DNA from: Novosphingobium sp. KA1
GTDB lineage: Bacteria; Pseudomonadota; Alphaproteobacteria; Sphingomonadales; Sphingomonadaceae
NCBI RefSeq assembly: GCF_017309955.1
Contig: NZ_CP021247.1
Span: 3,001,001-3,065,000 of the forward strand
DNA length: 64,000 bases
Direction: 5' to 3'
Below are positions 16,732-25,690 of the stretch, piece by piece (position 1 is the stretch's first letter; each line of letters opens with the position of its first letter). Under the pieces are notes generated by a model. That model was given only the letters and a program-made list of their open reading frames with translations, made no database searches and had not been told where the DNA came from. The translations under genes and the position numbers were made by a program.

Positions 16732-18468
16732 ATGGAGCAGGCTGGGCTGTCGTGGGTGGAAGGGCCGCCGCTTGCACAGGAACCGGGACAGGGGGTGCAC
16801 ACCATCGGCGGCTACTTGCGCGAGGTTGCAGGGCGTTACGGACCGCGCGAGGCGGTGGTGCTGCGCAAGGGCGAGCAGCGGACCGCGTGGACTTACGAGG
16901 ATTTGCTGGCCCGCTCGATGGAAGTGGCGCGGGCTCTGGTTGCCTGCGGCATCGGCAAGGGCGAGCCGATCGGCATCCTGATGACCAACCGGCCGGAGTT
17001 TCTTTCAAGCCTGTTCGGGGCGGCGCTGGCCGGGGCGGTGCCGGTGGCGCTCAGCACGTTCTCGACGCCGCAGGAACTGGCACACTTGTTGCGAGCCTCG
17101 CAAATCTCGCTGCTGCTCTACGAGGCGCGGGTGCTGAAGAAGGACTTCGGCGCGATGCTGCGTGAACTCGAGCCGGGGATCGCGTCTGCCCGGCGCGGGG
17201 CCTTGTCCTCGCTCTGCTTTCACTACCTTCGGCGGCTGGTTGCCCTCGGGGGGGCGCCGGGAGAGGCCGAACCGTTCGCGGTCGAGGCGGGCGGCGCGGT
17301 GGAGACCTGGGACGAGTTTCTGGCGCACGGCGGGGAGGTGCCGGACGAACTCGTGCTGGCGCGGGCCGACGCGGTGCACCCGGCGGACGCGGGCGGCGTG
17401 TTCTTTTCTTCGGGCACGACCAGCCAGCCCAAGGGCGTCGTCCATTCGCAGCGGGCCTTCACGGTGCAGTGGTGGCGCTGGCCGAGGATCTTCGCGATGC
17501 ACGAGCCGGTGCGCAGCTGGACCGGCAACGGCTTTTTCTGGTCGGGCAATGTCTCGATGGTGGTCGGCACCGCGCTGTCGACGGGCGGGACGGTCGTGCT
17601 CCAGCGCACGTTCGAGGCCGACGAGGCGCTGGAACTTGCCGAGCGCGAGCGGGTGACGTTCCTCAACGGCCGTCCGCACCAGTGGGCCCGGCTGGAGGCT
17701 TCGCCGAAGTGGGCAGGGGCGGATCTGTCCAGCGTGAAATACGTGCCGCGCGGCGAACGGATCTGGCAGCACCCGACCGTCTCCACCCAGTGGGAAGTGC
17801 CGATGTCGTTCGGCTGCACGGAGACGATGACGATCTGCACCTCCTTCGTCGCCGACGATGCTGAAGGCCGGGTGGAAGGCTCGTTCGGGGCGCCATTGCC
17901 GGGGAACATCCTAAAGATCGTAGAGCCGATATCGGGCCGTCTCGTGCCCGTGGGTACGGTGGGAGAGATGTGCATCAAGGGGCCGACGCTGATGTCCGGC
18001 TACCTCGGGAAAGCGCCGGAGGAGTGCTTCGATGCGGAAGGTTTTTTCCGCACCGGGGATGCCGGGCGGGTCGACGAGGCAGGACGCTTCTTCTGGGAAG
18101 GGCGCATGACGGAGATGATCAAGACCGGCGGCGCCAATGTCGCGCCGATCGAGGTCGACGAGGTGATCGCCCGGATTCCGGGGGTGAAACGCAGCCAGAC
18201 GGTGGGGGTGGCGGACGATCTTCTGGGCGAAATGGTGGTCGCCTGCATTGTCCCGTCGCATGGGGCGGAACTGGATGAGGCGGCGGTGATCGCCGCCTGC
18301 AAGGACCACATCGCCAGCTTCAAGGTGCCGCGGCGCGTGCTGTTCTTTCGCGACGAGGATTTTGCCTTCACCGGAAGCGAAAAGGTGAAGTCAAGCGAAG
18401 TTCGCAAGCTCGCCCGGGCGCGGCTGGAAGCGGATAACGCCGAGGCGGTTCGGCCCGGTATTGCGTGA
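16732..18468 (+). CDS. AMP-dependent acyl-CoA synthetase/ligase
   Basis: A 578-residue member of the ANL superfamily, which activates a carboxylic acid as acyl-AMP and transfers it to CoA. The P-loop-like motif is FFSSGTTSQPKGVVHS (about 224-239), the hinge region TGDAGRVDEAGRFFWEGRM (about 439-458), and the catalytic lysine is near the C-terminus in TGSEKVKSSEVRK (about 549). The substrate cannot be told; steroid, cyclic and fatty acids are handled by relatives in such clusters. It is 69 bp upstream of the E1 alpha gene in the same direction. Confidence 0.88.
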   Translation: MEQAGLSWVEGPPLAQEPGQGVHTIGGYLREVAGRYGPREAVVLRKGEQRTAWTYEDLLARSMEVARALVACGIGKGEPIGILMTNRPEFLSSLFGAALAGAVPVALSTFSTPQELAHLLRASQISLLLYEARVLKKDFGAMLRELEPGIASARRGALSSLCFHYLRRLVALGGAPGEAEPFAVEAGGAVETWDEFLAHGGEVPDELVLARADAVHPADAGGVFFSSGTTSQPKGVVHSQRAFTVQWWRWPRIFAMHEPVRSWTGNGFFWSGNVSMVVGTALSTGGTVVLQRTFEADEALELAERERVTFLNGRPHQWARLEASPKWAGADLSSVKYVPRGERIWQHPTVSTQWEVPMSFGCTETMTICTSFVADDAEGRVEGSFGAPLPGNILKIVEPISGRLVPVGTVGEMCIKGPTLMSGYLGKAPEECFDAEGFFRTGDAGRVDEAGRFFWEGRMTEMIKTGGANVAPIEVDEVIARIPGVKRSQTVGVADDLLGEMVVACIVPSHGAELDEAAVIAACKDHIASFKVPRRVLFFRDEDFAFTGSEKVKSSEVRKLARARLEADNAEAVRPGIA

Positions 18469-18537
18469 GGTTCCCCTTGGCGTACTGAACTGGGGTTCAG
18501 CCAGCCCCGAACAACCGGGCTGATCGAGAGAGGACCT

Positions 18538-19536
18538 ATGAGCGAAATACTGGAGAACCGGGCCACCCCGGACGCCAAGACCCAGCTCGACATCTATCGC
18601 CGGATGATCCGGATCGAGCGCAACGACGACGCCACCCGCACCCAGATCCGTCGCGGCCGCATCACCGCGCCGTACTACTCGGCGCGCGGGCAGGAATGCA
18701 TTCCCTCGGCCATCTCGGTGCTGCTGAATAACGATGACAAGATCTGCACGATCTATCGCGGCATCCACGACATGGTCGCCAAGGACATGCCGCTGCGCCC
18801 GCTCTGGGCAGAGATCTGCGGCCGCGTCGACGGCACTTGCAAGGGCAAGGGCGGGCCGATGCACCTCACCCACCCGGAAACCGGCGTGATGGTGACGACG
18901 GGCATCGTCGGTTCGTCCATGCCGATCGCCAACGGCTTCGGCTGGGCGGCGCTGCTGGACGGCACCAAGCAGGTCACCGTGGCCTATTTTGGTGACGGCG
19001 CCAGCAACATCGGCGCCTTTCACGAAGCGCTGAACCTGGCCTCCGTGTGGAAGCTGCCGGTGATCTTCGTGTGCCAGAACAACGGTTTTGCCGAACACAC
19101 CCGTTACGAGAACGGCACTTCGGTGGACCAGATCTCCAAGCGCGCGATCGGCTACGGCATGCCGGGCTACACGGTCGACGGCAACGATCCGGTCGACGTC
19201 TATGCCCACGCCCACGCCGCCATCGCGCGTGCCCGTGCGGGCGAGGGGCCGACGCTGCTGGAATGCAAGACCTTCCGCTTCATGGGCCATGTCTTCGGCG
19301 ATGCCGATGGCTATATGACCAAGGAAGAAAAGGCCGAGGCGATGGCGAAGGATCCGTTGCCGATCTACCGCCAGAAGCTGATCGACGATGGCATCGCCAC
19401 GGCCGAGGAACTCGATGCGCTGACCGCGAAGATCGAGGCCGAAGTGAACGACGCCATCGAATTCGCGATGGCCTGCGAATATCCGTCCGACGACGAACTG
19501 CGCCGCGACGTCTTTGCCGAGGAGATTCCGGCATGA
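18538..19536 (+). CDS. Thiamine-pyrophosphate-dependent dehydrogenase E1 component, alpha subunit
   Basis: A 332-residue E1 alpha subunit of the pyruvate/acetoin/branched-chain 2-oxoacid dehydrogenase type. The TPP motif runs from GDGASNIGAF (about residue 152) to CQNN, and GRVDGTCKGKGGPMHLT is typical of the family. It forms a heterotetramer with the beta subunit encoded directly after it; the genes overlap by ATGA. The lipoyl E2 and the E3 subunits are not in the window, and a terminator follows the beta gene. Acetoin dehydrogenase or a pathway-specific oxoacid dehydrogenase are both possible. Confidence 0.88.
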   Translation: MSEILENRATPDAKTQLDIYRRMIRIERNDDATRTQIRRGRITAPYYSARGQECIPSAISVLLNNDDKICTIYRGIHDMVAKDMPLRPLWAEICGRVDGTCKGKGGPMHLTHPETGVMVTTGIVGSSMPIANGFGWAALLDGTKQVTVAYFGDGASNIGAFHEALNLASVWKLPVIFVCQNNGFAEHTRYENGTSVDQISKRAIGYGMPGYTVDGNDPVDVYAHAHAAIARARAGEGPTLLECKTFRFMGHVFGDADGYMTKEEKAEAMAKDPLPIYRQKLIDDGIATAEELDALTAKIEAEVNDAIEFAMACEYPSDDELRRDVFAEEIPA

Positions 19537-20555
19537 GCACCGATACCCTTGACGCTCCGGTCGTCGAAACCGTGAAGATGAACGGCCTTCAGGCGATCAA
19601 CGCCGCGCTGATGGAGGCGATGGAGGCCGATCCCAAGGTCCTCGTGCTGGGCGAGGACATTGCGGACAACGAAGGCGGCGGCGTCGTTGGCGTGACCCGC
19701 GGCCTTTCCACCAAGTTCGGCACGATGCGCGTGCGCTCGACGCCGATCTCGGAGCAGGCGATCATCGGTGCGGCTATCGGCGCAGCCATGGGCGGTTACA
19801 AGCCCGTGGCTGAAATCATGCTGATGAACTTCACGACTGTCGCCATGGACATGATCGTGAACCACGCGGCCAAGCTGCGCTTCATGTCTGGCGGCCAGAG
19901 CCAGGTGCCGATGGTGATCCGCACCCTGACCGGCGCGGGCAACCAGACCGCCGGCCAGCACGCCGACTTCTACGAGGCATGGTTCTGCCACACCGCCGGC
20001 ATCAAGGTGGTGATCCCCTGGACCCCGGCGGACTTCAAGGGCCTTTACCTCTCGGCCATTCAGGATCCGGATCCGGTCATCATCGTCGAAAGCGGCAAGA
20101 CGCTGTTCGTGCCGATGGACGTGCCGGTGGGTCAGGGCCCGATCCCGCTGGGCAAGGCCAACGTGGTCGCGCCGGGCAGCGATATCACCATCGTTTCCTA
20201 TGGCCAGATGATGTTCACCGTCATGCAGGCCTATGAGGAACTGACCAAGGCGGGCGTCTCGGTCGAAGTGGTGGACCTGCGCACGATTTCGCCGTGGGAC
20301 AAGGAAACCGTGCTGGCCTCGGCCGGGAAGACCGGTCGCCTGCTGGTGGTCCACGAAGCCGGCCGCAATTTCGGCCCTGGCGCGGAAATCGCCGCGACCG
20401 TGCAGGAAGCCCTGTTCGGCAAGCTGAAGGCTCCGGTCGGCCGCCTTGGCGCGCCCTACTGCTCGGTTCCGTTTGCCAAGAAGCTGGAAGATGCTTTCCT
20501 GGTGCAGCCACCCGAGATCATTGCCGAGGCGCAGCGCCTCGTCGCGATGGGCTGA
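19533..20555 (+). CDS. Thiamine-pyrophosphate-dependent dehydrogenase E1 component, beta subunit
   Basis: A 340-residue E1 beta subunit (Transket_pyr plus Transketolase_C). Family features are VLVLGEDIADNEGGG, STPISEQAIIGAAIGAAMGG, and a C-terminal domain starting near SDITIVSYGQMM with VVHEAGRNFGPGAEIAA. The start ATG at 19533 overlaps the E1 alpha stop in an ATGA, so an in-frame open stretch further upstream is ignored. A perfect terminator hairpin begins 31 bp after its stop, so no E2 gene is co-transcribed. Confidence 0.9.
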   Translation: MSTDTLDAPVVETVKMNGLQAINAALMEAMEADPKVLVLGEDIADNEGGGVVGVTRGLSTKFGTMRVRSTPISEQAIIGAAIGAAMGGYKPVAEIMLMNFTTVAMDMIVNHAAKLRFMSGGQSQVPMVIRTLTGAGNQTAGQHADFYEAWFCHTAGIKVVIPWTPADFKGLYLSAIQDPDPVIIVESGKTLFVPMDVPVGQGPIPLGKANVVAPGSDITIVSYGQMMFTVMQAYEELTKAGVSVEVVDLRTISPWDKETVLASAGKTGRLLVVHEAGRNFGPGAEIAATVQEALFGKLKAPVGRLGAPYCSVPFAKKLEDAFLVQPPEIIAEAQRLVAMG

Positions 20556-20585
20556 AGCGGCAAGCCGGATTGACTGTAAGGGCAG

Positions 20586-20613
20586 GGCCTCCGCAGCGAT
20601 GCGGGGGCCTTTT
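20586..20613 (+). terminator. Rho-independent terminator after the E1 operon
   Basis: GGCCTCCGCA (20586-20595) pairs with TGCGGGGGCC (20600-20609) around GCGA, with one G-T wobble, and is followed by TTTT. Confidence 0.85.
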
Positions 20614-20817
20614 GCATGGCGAACTGCCGTGTGGGTGGCGGCGTTCTGGCGCAAGGACGGGGGGAAATGCGTTTTCCGACGTCCGCGCGAATGTGGCAAA
20701 ATGTTGTGTAATCGTGACAGGCGATCACAATCATTAAATCGATCAGTTTTTTAGAAATTCCCTGCCCCGCTATCCGGGACCTCCAACAAGCGTTCGTTCC
20801 AACAGGAGGAGGACCCA

Positions 20818-23046
20818 ATGTCCAGAACATCGACTTCGCTTTGCGCGCTGATGGCTGCCGTGCTGCTGCCGCTCGCCGCCACGCCCGCTCATGCCGAGGC
20901 GGCGCCCGCGGCCGAGACCGCCAATACGAACAAGGACTGGTGGCCGGACCGGCTCGACCTTTCGCCGCTGCGCCAGAACGATCCCGCGTCCAACCCCTAT
21001 GGTGCGGACTTCGATTACGCCAAGGAGTTCGCCTCGCTCGACCTCGCGGCGGTGAAGGCGGATATCCGCAAGGTGCTGACGACCTCGCAGCCCTGGTGGC
21101 CGGCGGACTATGGCCATTACGGCCCGTTCTTCATCCGCATGGCCTGGCACTCGGCAGGCACCTACCGCGTGGTCGACGGCCGCGGCGGCGGTGCGGGCGG
21201 CGAGCAGCGCTTCGATCCGCTCAACTCCTGGCCGGACAACGTCAGTTTGGACAAGGCGCGCCGCCTCGTCTGGCCGATCAAGCAGAAGTACGGCCGCAAG
21301 ATCTCGTGGGGCGACCTGATGGTGCTGACGGGCAACGTCGCGCTGGAGGACATGGGCTTCAAGACTCTGGGCTTTGCGGGCGGCCGCATCGACAGCTGGG
21401 AGCCGGACACGGTATTCTGGGGGCCTGAGAAGAAGTGGCTGGGCGATGAGCGCCGCGATCCCAAGACCGGCCTGAAGGGCCCGCTGGCCGCCACGCAGAT
21501 GGGCCTCATCTACGTCAACCCCGAAGGCCCCAACGGCAATCCCGACCCGCTGGCAGCCGCTGCCGACATCCGCCTCGCCTTCGGCCGCATGGCGATGGAC
21601 GACGAGGAAACCGCTGCGCTGATCGCGGGTGGCCACACGTTCGGCAAGGCGCATGGCGCCCACAAGCCGGAAGAGTGCCTTGGCGGCGATCCCTCGGCCG
21701 CGCCGGTCGAGCAGCAGGGTCTTGGCTGGGCCAACAAGTGCGGCAAGGGCAATGCCGAGGACACGATCACCAGCGGCCTTGAAGGCGCATGGTCGGCGGA
21801 CCCGATCCACTTCACCACGCAGTATCTCGACAACCTCTACGGTTTCGACTGGGTGAAGACCAAGAGCCCGGCCGGCGCCACGCAGTGGATTCCCAAGGAC
21901 CCGGCCGCCGGGCAGCTCGTTCCCGACGCGCACCGTCCCGACGTCCGTCACGCGCCGATCATGTTCACCACCGACATCGCGATGAAGGAAGACCCCGGCT
22001 TCCGGGCGATCACCACCCGGTGGCGCGAGAATCCCGAACTCTTTGCGCAGGCCTTTGCGCGGGCGTGGTTCAAGCTCACCCACCGCGACATGGGGCCGTC
22101 GGCGCGCTACCTCGGCGCGGATGTGCCCAAGGTCAGCTTCGTCTGGCAGGACCCGCTGCCCAAGGCCACCTACGCCGCGATCGATCAGGCCGACGCGGCC
22201 GCGCTGAAGGCGAAGATCCTCGCCACCGGCATTGCGCCGCGTGAACTGGTGAAGACGGCGTGGGCGGCGGCGGCCACCTTCCGGGGCACCGACATGCGCG
22301 GCGGCGTCAACGGCGCGCGGCTGCGGCTCGATCCGGCCAAGGGCTGGGCGATCAACGATCCTGCCGAACTGGCCAAGGTGCTGGCGAAGCTGGACGGCGT
22401 GCGCAAGGCCTTCAACGCCTCGGCTCCCGCCGGCAAGCAGGTCTCGCTGGCGGACCTGATCGTGCTGGGCGGCAACGCGGCGGTGGAACAGGCGGCGGCG
22501 AAGGCGGGCTACACCGTCTCCGTGCCGTTCACTCCGGGCCGTGTCGATGCCGCCCAGGCCGAGACCGACCCCAAGTCCTACGACTACCTGCGCCCGCGCG
22601 CCGATGGTTTCCGCAACTACTACGGCGCGGACAGCGACCATTCGCCCGCCGAGATGCTGGTGGACAAGGCCAACCAGCTGGAACTGACGGTGCCGCAGAT
22701 GGCGGTGCTGGTGGGTGGCATGCGCGCGCTCGATGCCAATACCGGCCATTCCGCGCAGGGTGTCCTCACCGCCAATCCGGGCACGCTGTCGAACGACTTC
22801 TTCGTCAACCTGCTCGACATGGGGACCAAGTGGCAGAAGTCGGACAAGGCGCCCGGCGTCTACGAGGGCTACGACCGCGTCAGCGGCAAGCTCAGGTGGA
22901 CGGCGAGCCCGGTCGACCTCGTGTTCGGTTCGAACTCGGAACTGCGCGCGGTTTCGGAAGCCTATGCTTCCGACGATGCAAAGCAGATGTTCGTGACCGA
23001 CTTCGTGGCGGCCTGGGGCAAGGTCATGAACCTCGACCGGTTCTGA
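20818..23046 (+). CDS. katG: Catalase-peroxidase with N-terminal signal peptide
   Basis: A 742-residue two-domain haem catalase-peroxidase that removes hydrogen peroxide. The distal site is [10 protein letters not shown] (Trp and His about 109-110), the proximal haem ligand is in [10 protein letters not shown] (about 274), and a tyrosine (YVNPEGPNG) and methionine (RMAMDDE) are placed for the Met-Tyr-Trp crosslink. Unlike cytosolic KatG it begins with a clear signal peptide ([21 protein letters not shown]), so export is expected, as for KatP-type enzymes. AGGAGGAGG precedes the ATG. A cytochrome c gene follows 230 bp later. Confidence 0.95.
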   Translation: MSRTSTSLCALMAAVLLPLAATPAHAEAAPAAETANTNKDWWPDRLDLSPLRQNDPASNPYGADFDYAKEFASLDLAAVKADIRKVLTTSQPWWPADYGHYGPFFIRMAWHSAGTYRVVDGRGGGAGGEQRFDPLNSWPDNVSLDKARRLVWPIKQKYGRKISWGDLMVLTGNVALEDMGFKTLGFAGGRIDSWEPDTVFWGPEKKWLGDERRDPKTGLKGPLAATQMGLIYVNPEGPNGNPDPLAAAADIRLAFGRMAMDDEETAALIAGGHTFGKAHGAHKPEECLGGDPSAAPVEQQGLGWANKCGKGNAEDTITSGLEGAWSADPIHFTTQYLDNLYGFDWVKTKSPAGATQWIPKDPAAGQLVPDAHRPDVRHAPIMFTTDIAMKEDPGFRAITTRWRENPELFAQAFARAWFKLTHRDMGPSARYLGADVPKVSFVWQDPLPKATYAAIDQADAAALKAKILATGIAPRELVKTAWAAAATFRGTDMRGGVNGARLRLDPAKGWAINDPAELAKVLAKLDGVRKAFNASAPAGKQVSLADLIVLGGNAAVEQAAAKAGYTVSVPFTPGRVDAAQAETDPKSYDYLRPRADGFRNYYGADSDHSPAEMLVDKANQLELTVPQMAVLVGGMRALDANTGHSAQGVLTANPGTLSNDFFVNLLDMGTKWQKSDKAPGVYEGYDRVSGKLRWTASPVDLVFGSNSELRAVSEAYASDDAKQMFVTDFVAAWGKVMNLDRF

Positions 23047-23117
23047 TGTCCGGTTTCTGATGTTGGACGGCGGCGCTGGATTGCCAGTGTCGCCGCCACC
23101 TTCTCCAAAAACTCTTC

Positions 23118-23198
23118 GTCGCCCCCGTGAAGACGGGGGCCCCGCTTCTTCGCGGCGGTCGAGAAGAAGGCGGGATCCCCGCCTTCGCGGGGATGACG
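23118..23198. repeat. Inverted pair of palindromic dispersed repeats (REP-like)
   Basis: The unit GCGGGATCCCCGCCTTCGCG followed by GGGATGACG is present at about 23170-23198 and an inverted, more diverged copy at 23118-23146. Each unit can form its own hairpin (CCCCGC-CTTC-GCGGGG). The same unit recurs as an inverted pair at 29191-29320. Position between katG and the cytochrome c gene may end katG transcription. Such repeats are widespread in proteobacterial genomes (established knowledge). Confidence 0.8.
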
Positions 23199-23273
23199 GG
23201 GTGGTTTGGATCGGCATCGGGCGTTAGAGGCGCCAACCCACCTCACACCCCCCATTCATCGGATTGCTTTCTT

Positions 23274-23648
23274 GTGAAGACCTGTTTCCTCGCCGCCGCC
23301 CCGGTCGCGGTTCTGGCCATTGCATTGGCCTCCACCGGCTCTGCGCAAAACGCTGCCCCGCGCCCCGCCATCTTTGCCACTTGCGCTGCCTGCCACGCCA
23401 CAGAGGCGGGCAAGACGTCCTACGGCCCCAACCTGCGCGGCGTAGCGGGGCGCAAGGCAGCGAGCCTTCCCGCCTATGCCTATAGCCCCGCGCTCAAGGC
23501 ATCGGGTCTCACCTGGGACCGCACCACGCTCGACGCCTGGCTGACCTCGCCGCAGAAGAAAGTGCCGGGCACGAAAATGCCCTTCGCCGGTATCCCGGAT
23601 CCTGCCAAGCGCAAGGACGTGATCGATTATCTGATGACGTTGAAATAG
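23274..23648 (+). CDS. Class I cytochrome c
   Basis: A 124-residue periplasmic cytochrome. After a signal peptide (FLAAAPVAVLAIALASTGSA) comes the haem-binding motif CAACH, then GPNLRGVAGRKA and the sixth-ligand methionine in GTKMPFAGI. This is the small c2/c550 type that carries single electrons. The start is uncertain: GTG at 23274 directly precedes the signal peptide, while the in-frame ATG at 23127 would add a translated repeat element and is rejected. No good ribosome binding site is seen. Its neighbour is an exported KatG, for which it could be an electron partner (inference). Confidence 0.82.
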   Translation: MKTCFLAAAPVAVLAIALASTGSAQNAAPRPAIFATCAACHATEAGKTSYGPNLRGVAGRKAASLPAYAYSPALKASGLTWDRTTLDAWLTSPQKKVPGTKMPFAGIPDPAKRKDVIDYLMTLK

Positions 23649-23649
23649 C

Positions 23650-24594
23650 TCACCACACCATCGCATCGCTGCGTTTTTCCGGGCGGATGTAGATCGAGGT
23701 GATCCACGGCGAGAGCGCCTTCATCCGGCGCTCCAGTTCCTCGATCAGCGTTTCGGCATCGCCCATCCTGAGGTCGTCGGCGAAGTCGGCGCTGATGGCG
23801 ACAAAGATCGCCTGCGGGCTCGTGTGGATAGTGCGGATGTGGTTGACCGCGTCGATGCGCGGGTGGCCGTCGAGCACGTCGCGGATCTTGGCGATCAGTA
23901 CCGGATCGGCCGCCTCGCCGATCAGCAATTCCTTGGATTCGCGGGCGAGCAATATCGCGACGCCGGCCAGCACGCCGCCGATCAGCACCGAGGCGACGCC
24001 GTCGATGCGCGGGTCGGCGAAGTGGATCGAGGCCCAGACGCCGAGGGCGGCGATGACGAGGCCGATCAGCGCGGCGCTGTCCTCGAACAGGACGATGAAG
24101 CCGGGCGGGTCCTTGCTGCGGTGGATCGCCTGCCACCAGGTCTGCTCGCCGCGCCCGGTGTTGAACTCGCGCACGGCGAGCGACCAGGATGCGCCTTCCA
24201 TGACGAACGCGATGGCGAGCACGATGTAGTTGAGTGTCGGGTCGGCGATCGGGTGCGGGTCGGCGATATGGACGATGCCCTCGTAGATCGACACGCCCGC
24301 GCCCACCGCAAAGATCAGGATGGCGACCACAAAGGCCCAGAAATAGAGTTCGCGGCCATAACCGAAGGGGTGGGTCGGGTCCGGCTTGCGACCCGCGCGC
24401 TTCTGGCCGTAGAGCAGGAGGATCTGGTTGCCGCTGTCCACCAGCGAGTGGACGCCCTCGGTCAGCATCGAGGAGGAACCGCTGATCGCGGCGGCCACGA
24501 ACTTGGCCACGGCAATGCCGAGGTTGGCCGCCAGCGCGCCGTAGAGGACGATATTGGCCTTGAAGTGCGCGGCGACGCTGTCGGGCTGGTCCAT
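23650..24594 (-). CDS. Cation diffusion facilitator family transporter
   Basis: A 314-residue inner-membrane metal/proton antiporter, probably for zinc or a similar divalent ion. Several membrane segments fill residues 15-200; the second has HSLVDSGN with the HxxxD metal site, and a later one FEDSAALIG supplies the partner acidic residue. The C-terminal cytoplasmic domain (about 210-314) is of the CDF dimerisation type. A wider loop after segment 4 (REFNTGRGEQTWWQAIHRSK) resembles the ZNT9-like group. It converges with the cytochrome c gene, their stops being one base apart. Confidence 0.88.
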   Translation of the reverse strand: MDQPDSVAAHFKANIVLYGALAANLGIAVAKFVAAAISGSSSMLTEGVHSLVDSGNQILLLYGQKRAGRKPDPTHPFGYGRELYFWAFVVAILIFAVGAGVSIYEGIVHIADPHPIADPTLNYIVLAIAFVMEGASWSLAVREFNTGRGEQTWWQAIHRSKDPPGFIVLFEDSAALIGLVIAALGVWASIHFADPRIDGVASVLIGGVLAGVAILLARESKELLIGEAADPVLIAKIRDVLDGHPRIDAVNHIRTIHTSPQAIFVAISADFADDLRMGDAETLIEELERRMKALSPWITSIYIRPEKRSDAMVW

Positions 24595-24679
24595 CGGCGG
24601 GCCGGGTTCCTCGGTAGAGACTGAAATTCAGCCTGCGACTGTCACCGGCCCGGTCCGTTTTCGCAAGTGCCTTAAACGC

Positions 24680-25690
24680 CTAGCCCGTTGCCGAAAGAGC
24701 CTCGCGGCCGACGCGCTCGTTCCACAGGTCGGCATTGCCGCAAAGCTGGAGGTTCAGCAGGGCACGCTTGAGGAACAGGTGGCAGGGATGCTCGTCGGTG
24801 AGGCCGATGCCGCCATGGAGTTGCACCATTTCCTCGGTCACGAAGCGGAAGGCCTCGGCGGCCAGCACTTTGGTGGCGGCGAGATCGGTGAGGCTGGCGC
24901 TTTCATCCCGCACGCGCTTCCACAACAGGGCTTCGGCGACGGTGATCTTTGTCTTCATGTCGGCGGCGCGGTGCTTGAGGGCCTGGAACAGCGCGATCGG
25001 ACGGTCGAACTGGCGGCGGACCTTCATGTACTCGATCGTCATGTCGAGCGCGGCACCCGCCGCGCCGATACAGTCTGCCGCAAGCGCTAGTTGCGCCTCG
25101 CCCGACAGCTGGTCGTGCAAGGCCTTGGCGCCGGCCGCGTCGGTAAGCATCAGCGTGGGCGTGTATCCGTCCAGTATCACGTCGAACAGGCGGCGGCTGG
25201 GGTCCCAGATCGCGCGCTCGACGATCGAGACGCCGGGCGCATCCAGCGGCACCAGCGCATAGCCGTTTGGCAGCTGGGCAATGATGGCGGCGGCCATGTC
25301 CGCCTCGAACACGCCGGAAATCGTCCCGGAAACGGTGCCGTCCGGGCTTGGCGTCAGTGCGGCGCCGAGCATCGGCAGCGGCGCATATTCCCCTGCGGCC
25401 AGTCTTTCCAGCCACTCCGCGCGTTCGGCAAAGTCGTGGCTCGCGGCCATGGCCTGAAGGCCCAGCTGGGCCGGGATCAGGGGCATGGCGGAAAGGATGC
25501 GGCCCATTTCGAGGTGCAGCGCGGTCGAGGCTTCCCGCGTGAAGCCAAGGCCGCCGTCCGCTTCGGGTAGGCGTACCATCAGCCAGCCCATCTCGGCGGC
25601 AAGCCGCCAGCTTTCGTCGCGCGCGGGCGAGAGCGAGCCCGCCGGAAATGCCTTCTGCGCGGCGTCGGTGAGTTCGTTCAGTTCGATCAC
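24680..25690 (-). CDS. Acyl-CoA dehydrogenase, smaller subunit of a heteromeric pair
   Basis: A 336-residue acyl-CoA dehydrogenase with the alpha-helical N-domain (EMGWLMVRLPEADGGLGFTR), a beta middle domain and the C-terminal helices (EMVQLHGGIGLTDEHPCHLF). It is shorter than housekeeping enzymes, as are the subunits of steroid-type alpha2beta2 dehydrogenases. The GTG at 25690 overlaps the stop of the larger subunit gene as GTGA, a sign of translational coupling, and is preferred to the GTG three codons earlier. These enzymes form a 2,3 double bond in acyl-CoA thioesters with FAD. Confidence 0.87.
   Translation of the reverse strand: MIELNELTDAAQKAFPAGSLSPARDESWRLAAEMGWLMVRLPEADGGLGFTREASTALHLEMGRILSAMPLIPAQLGLQAMAASHDFAERAEWLERLAAGEYAPLPMLGAALTPSPDGTVSGTISGVFEADMAAAIIAQLPNGYALVPLDAPGVSIVERAIWDPSRRLFDVILDGYTPTLMLTDAAGAKALHDQLSGEAQLALAADCIGAAGAALDMTIEYMKVRRQFDRPIALFQALKHRAADMKTKITVAEALLWKRVRDESASLTDLAATKVLAAEAFRFVTEEMVQLHGGIGLTDEHPCHLFLKRALLNLQLCGNADLWNERVGREALSATG

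Noticed and set aside
20770..23217. Long open frame opposite katG
   Set aside because: Shadow of the KatG coding region; no ribosome binding site or motif.
23127..23273. N-terminal extension of the cytochrome c reading frame
   Set aside because: It would translate the dispersed repeat and precede the signal peptide, which must be at the N-terminus.
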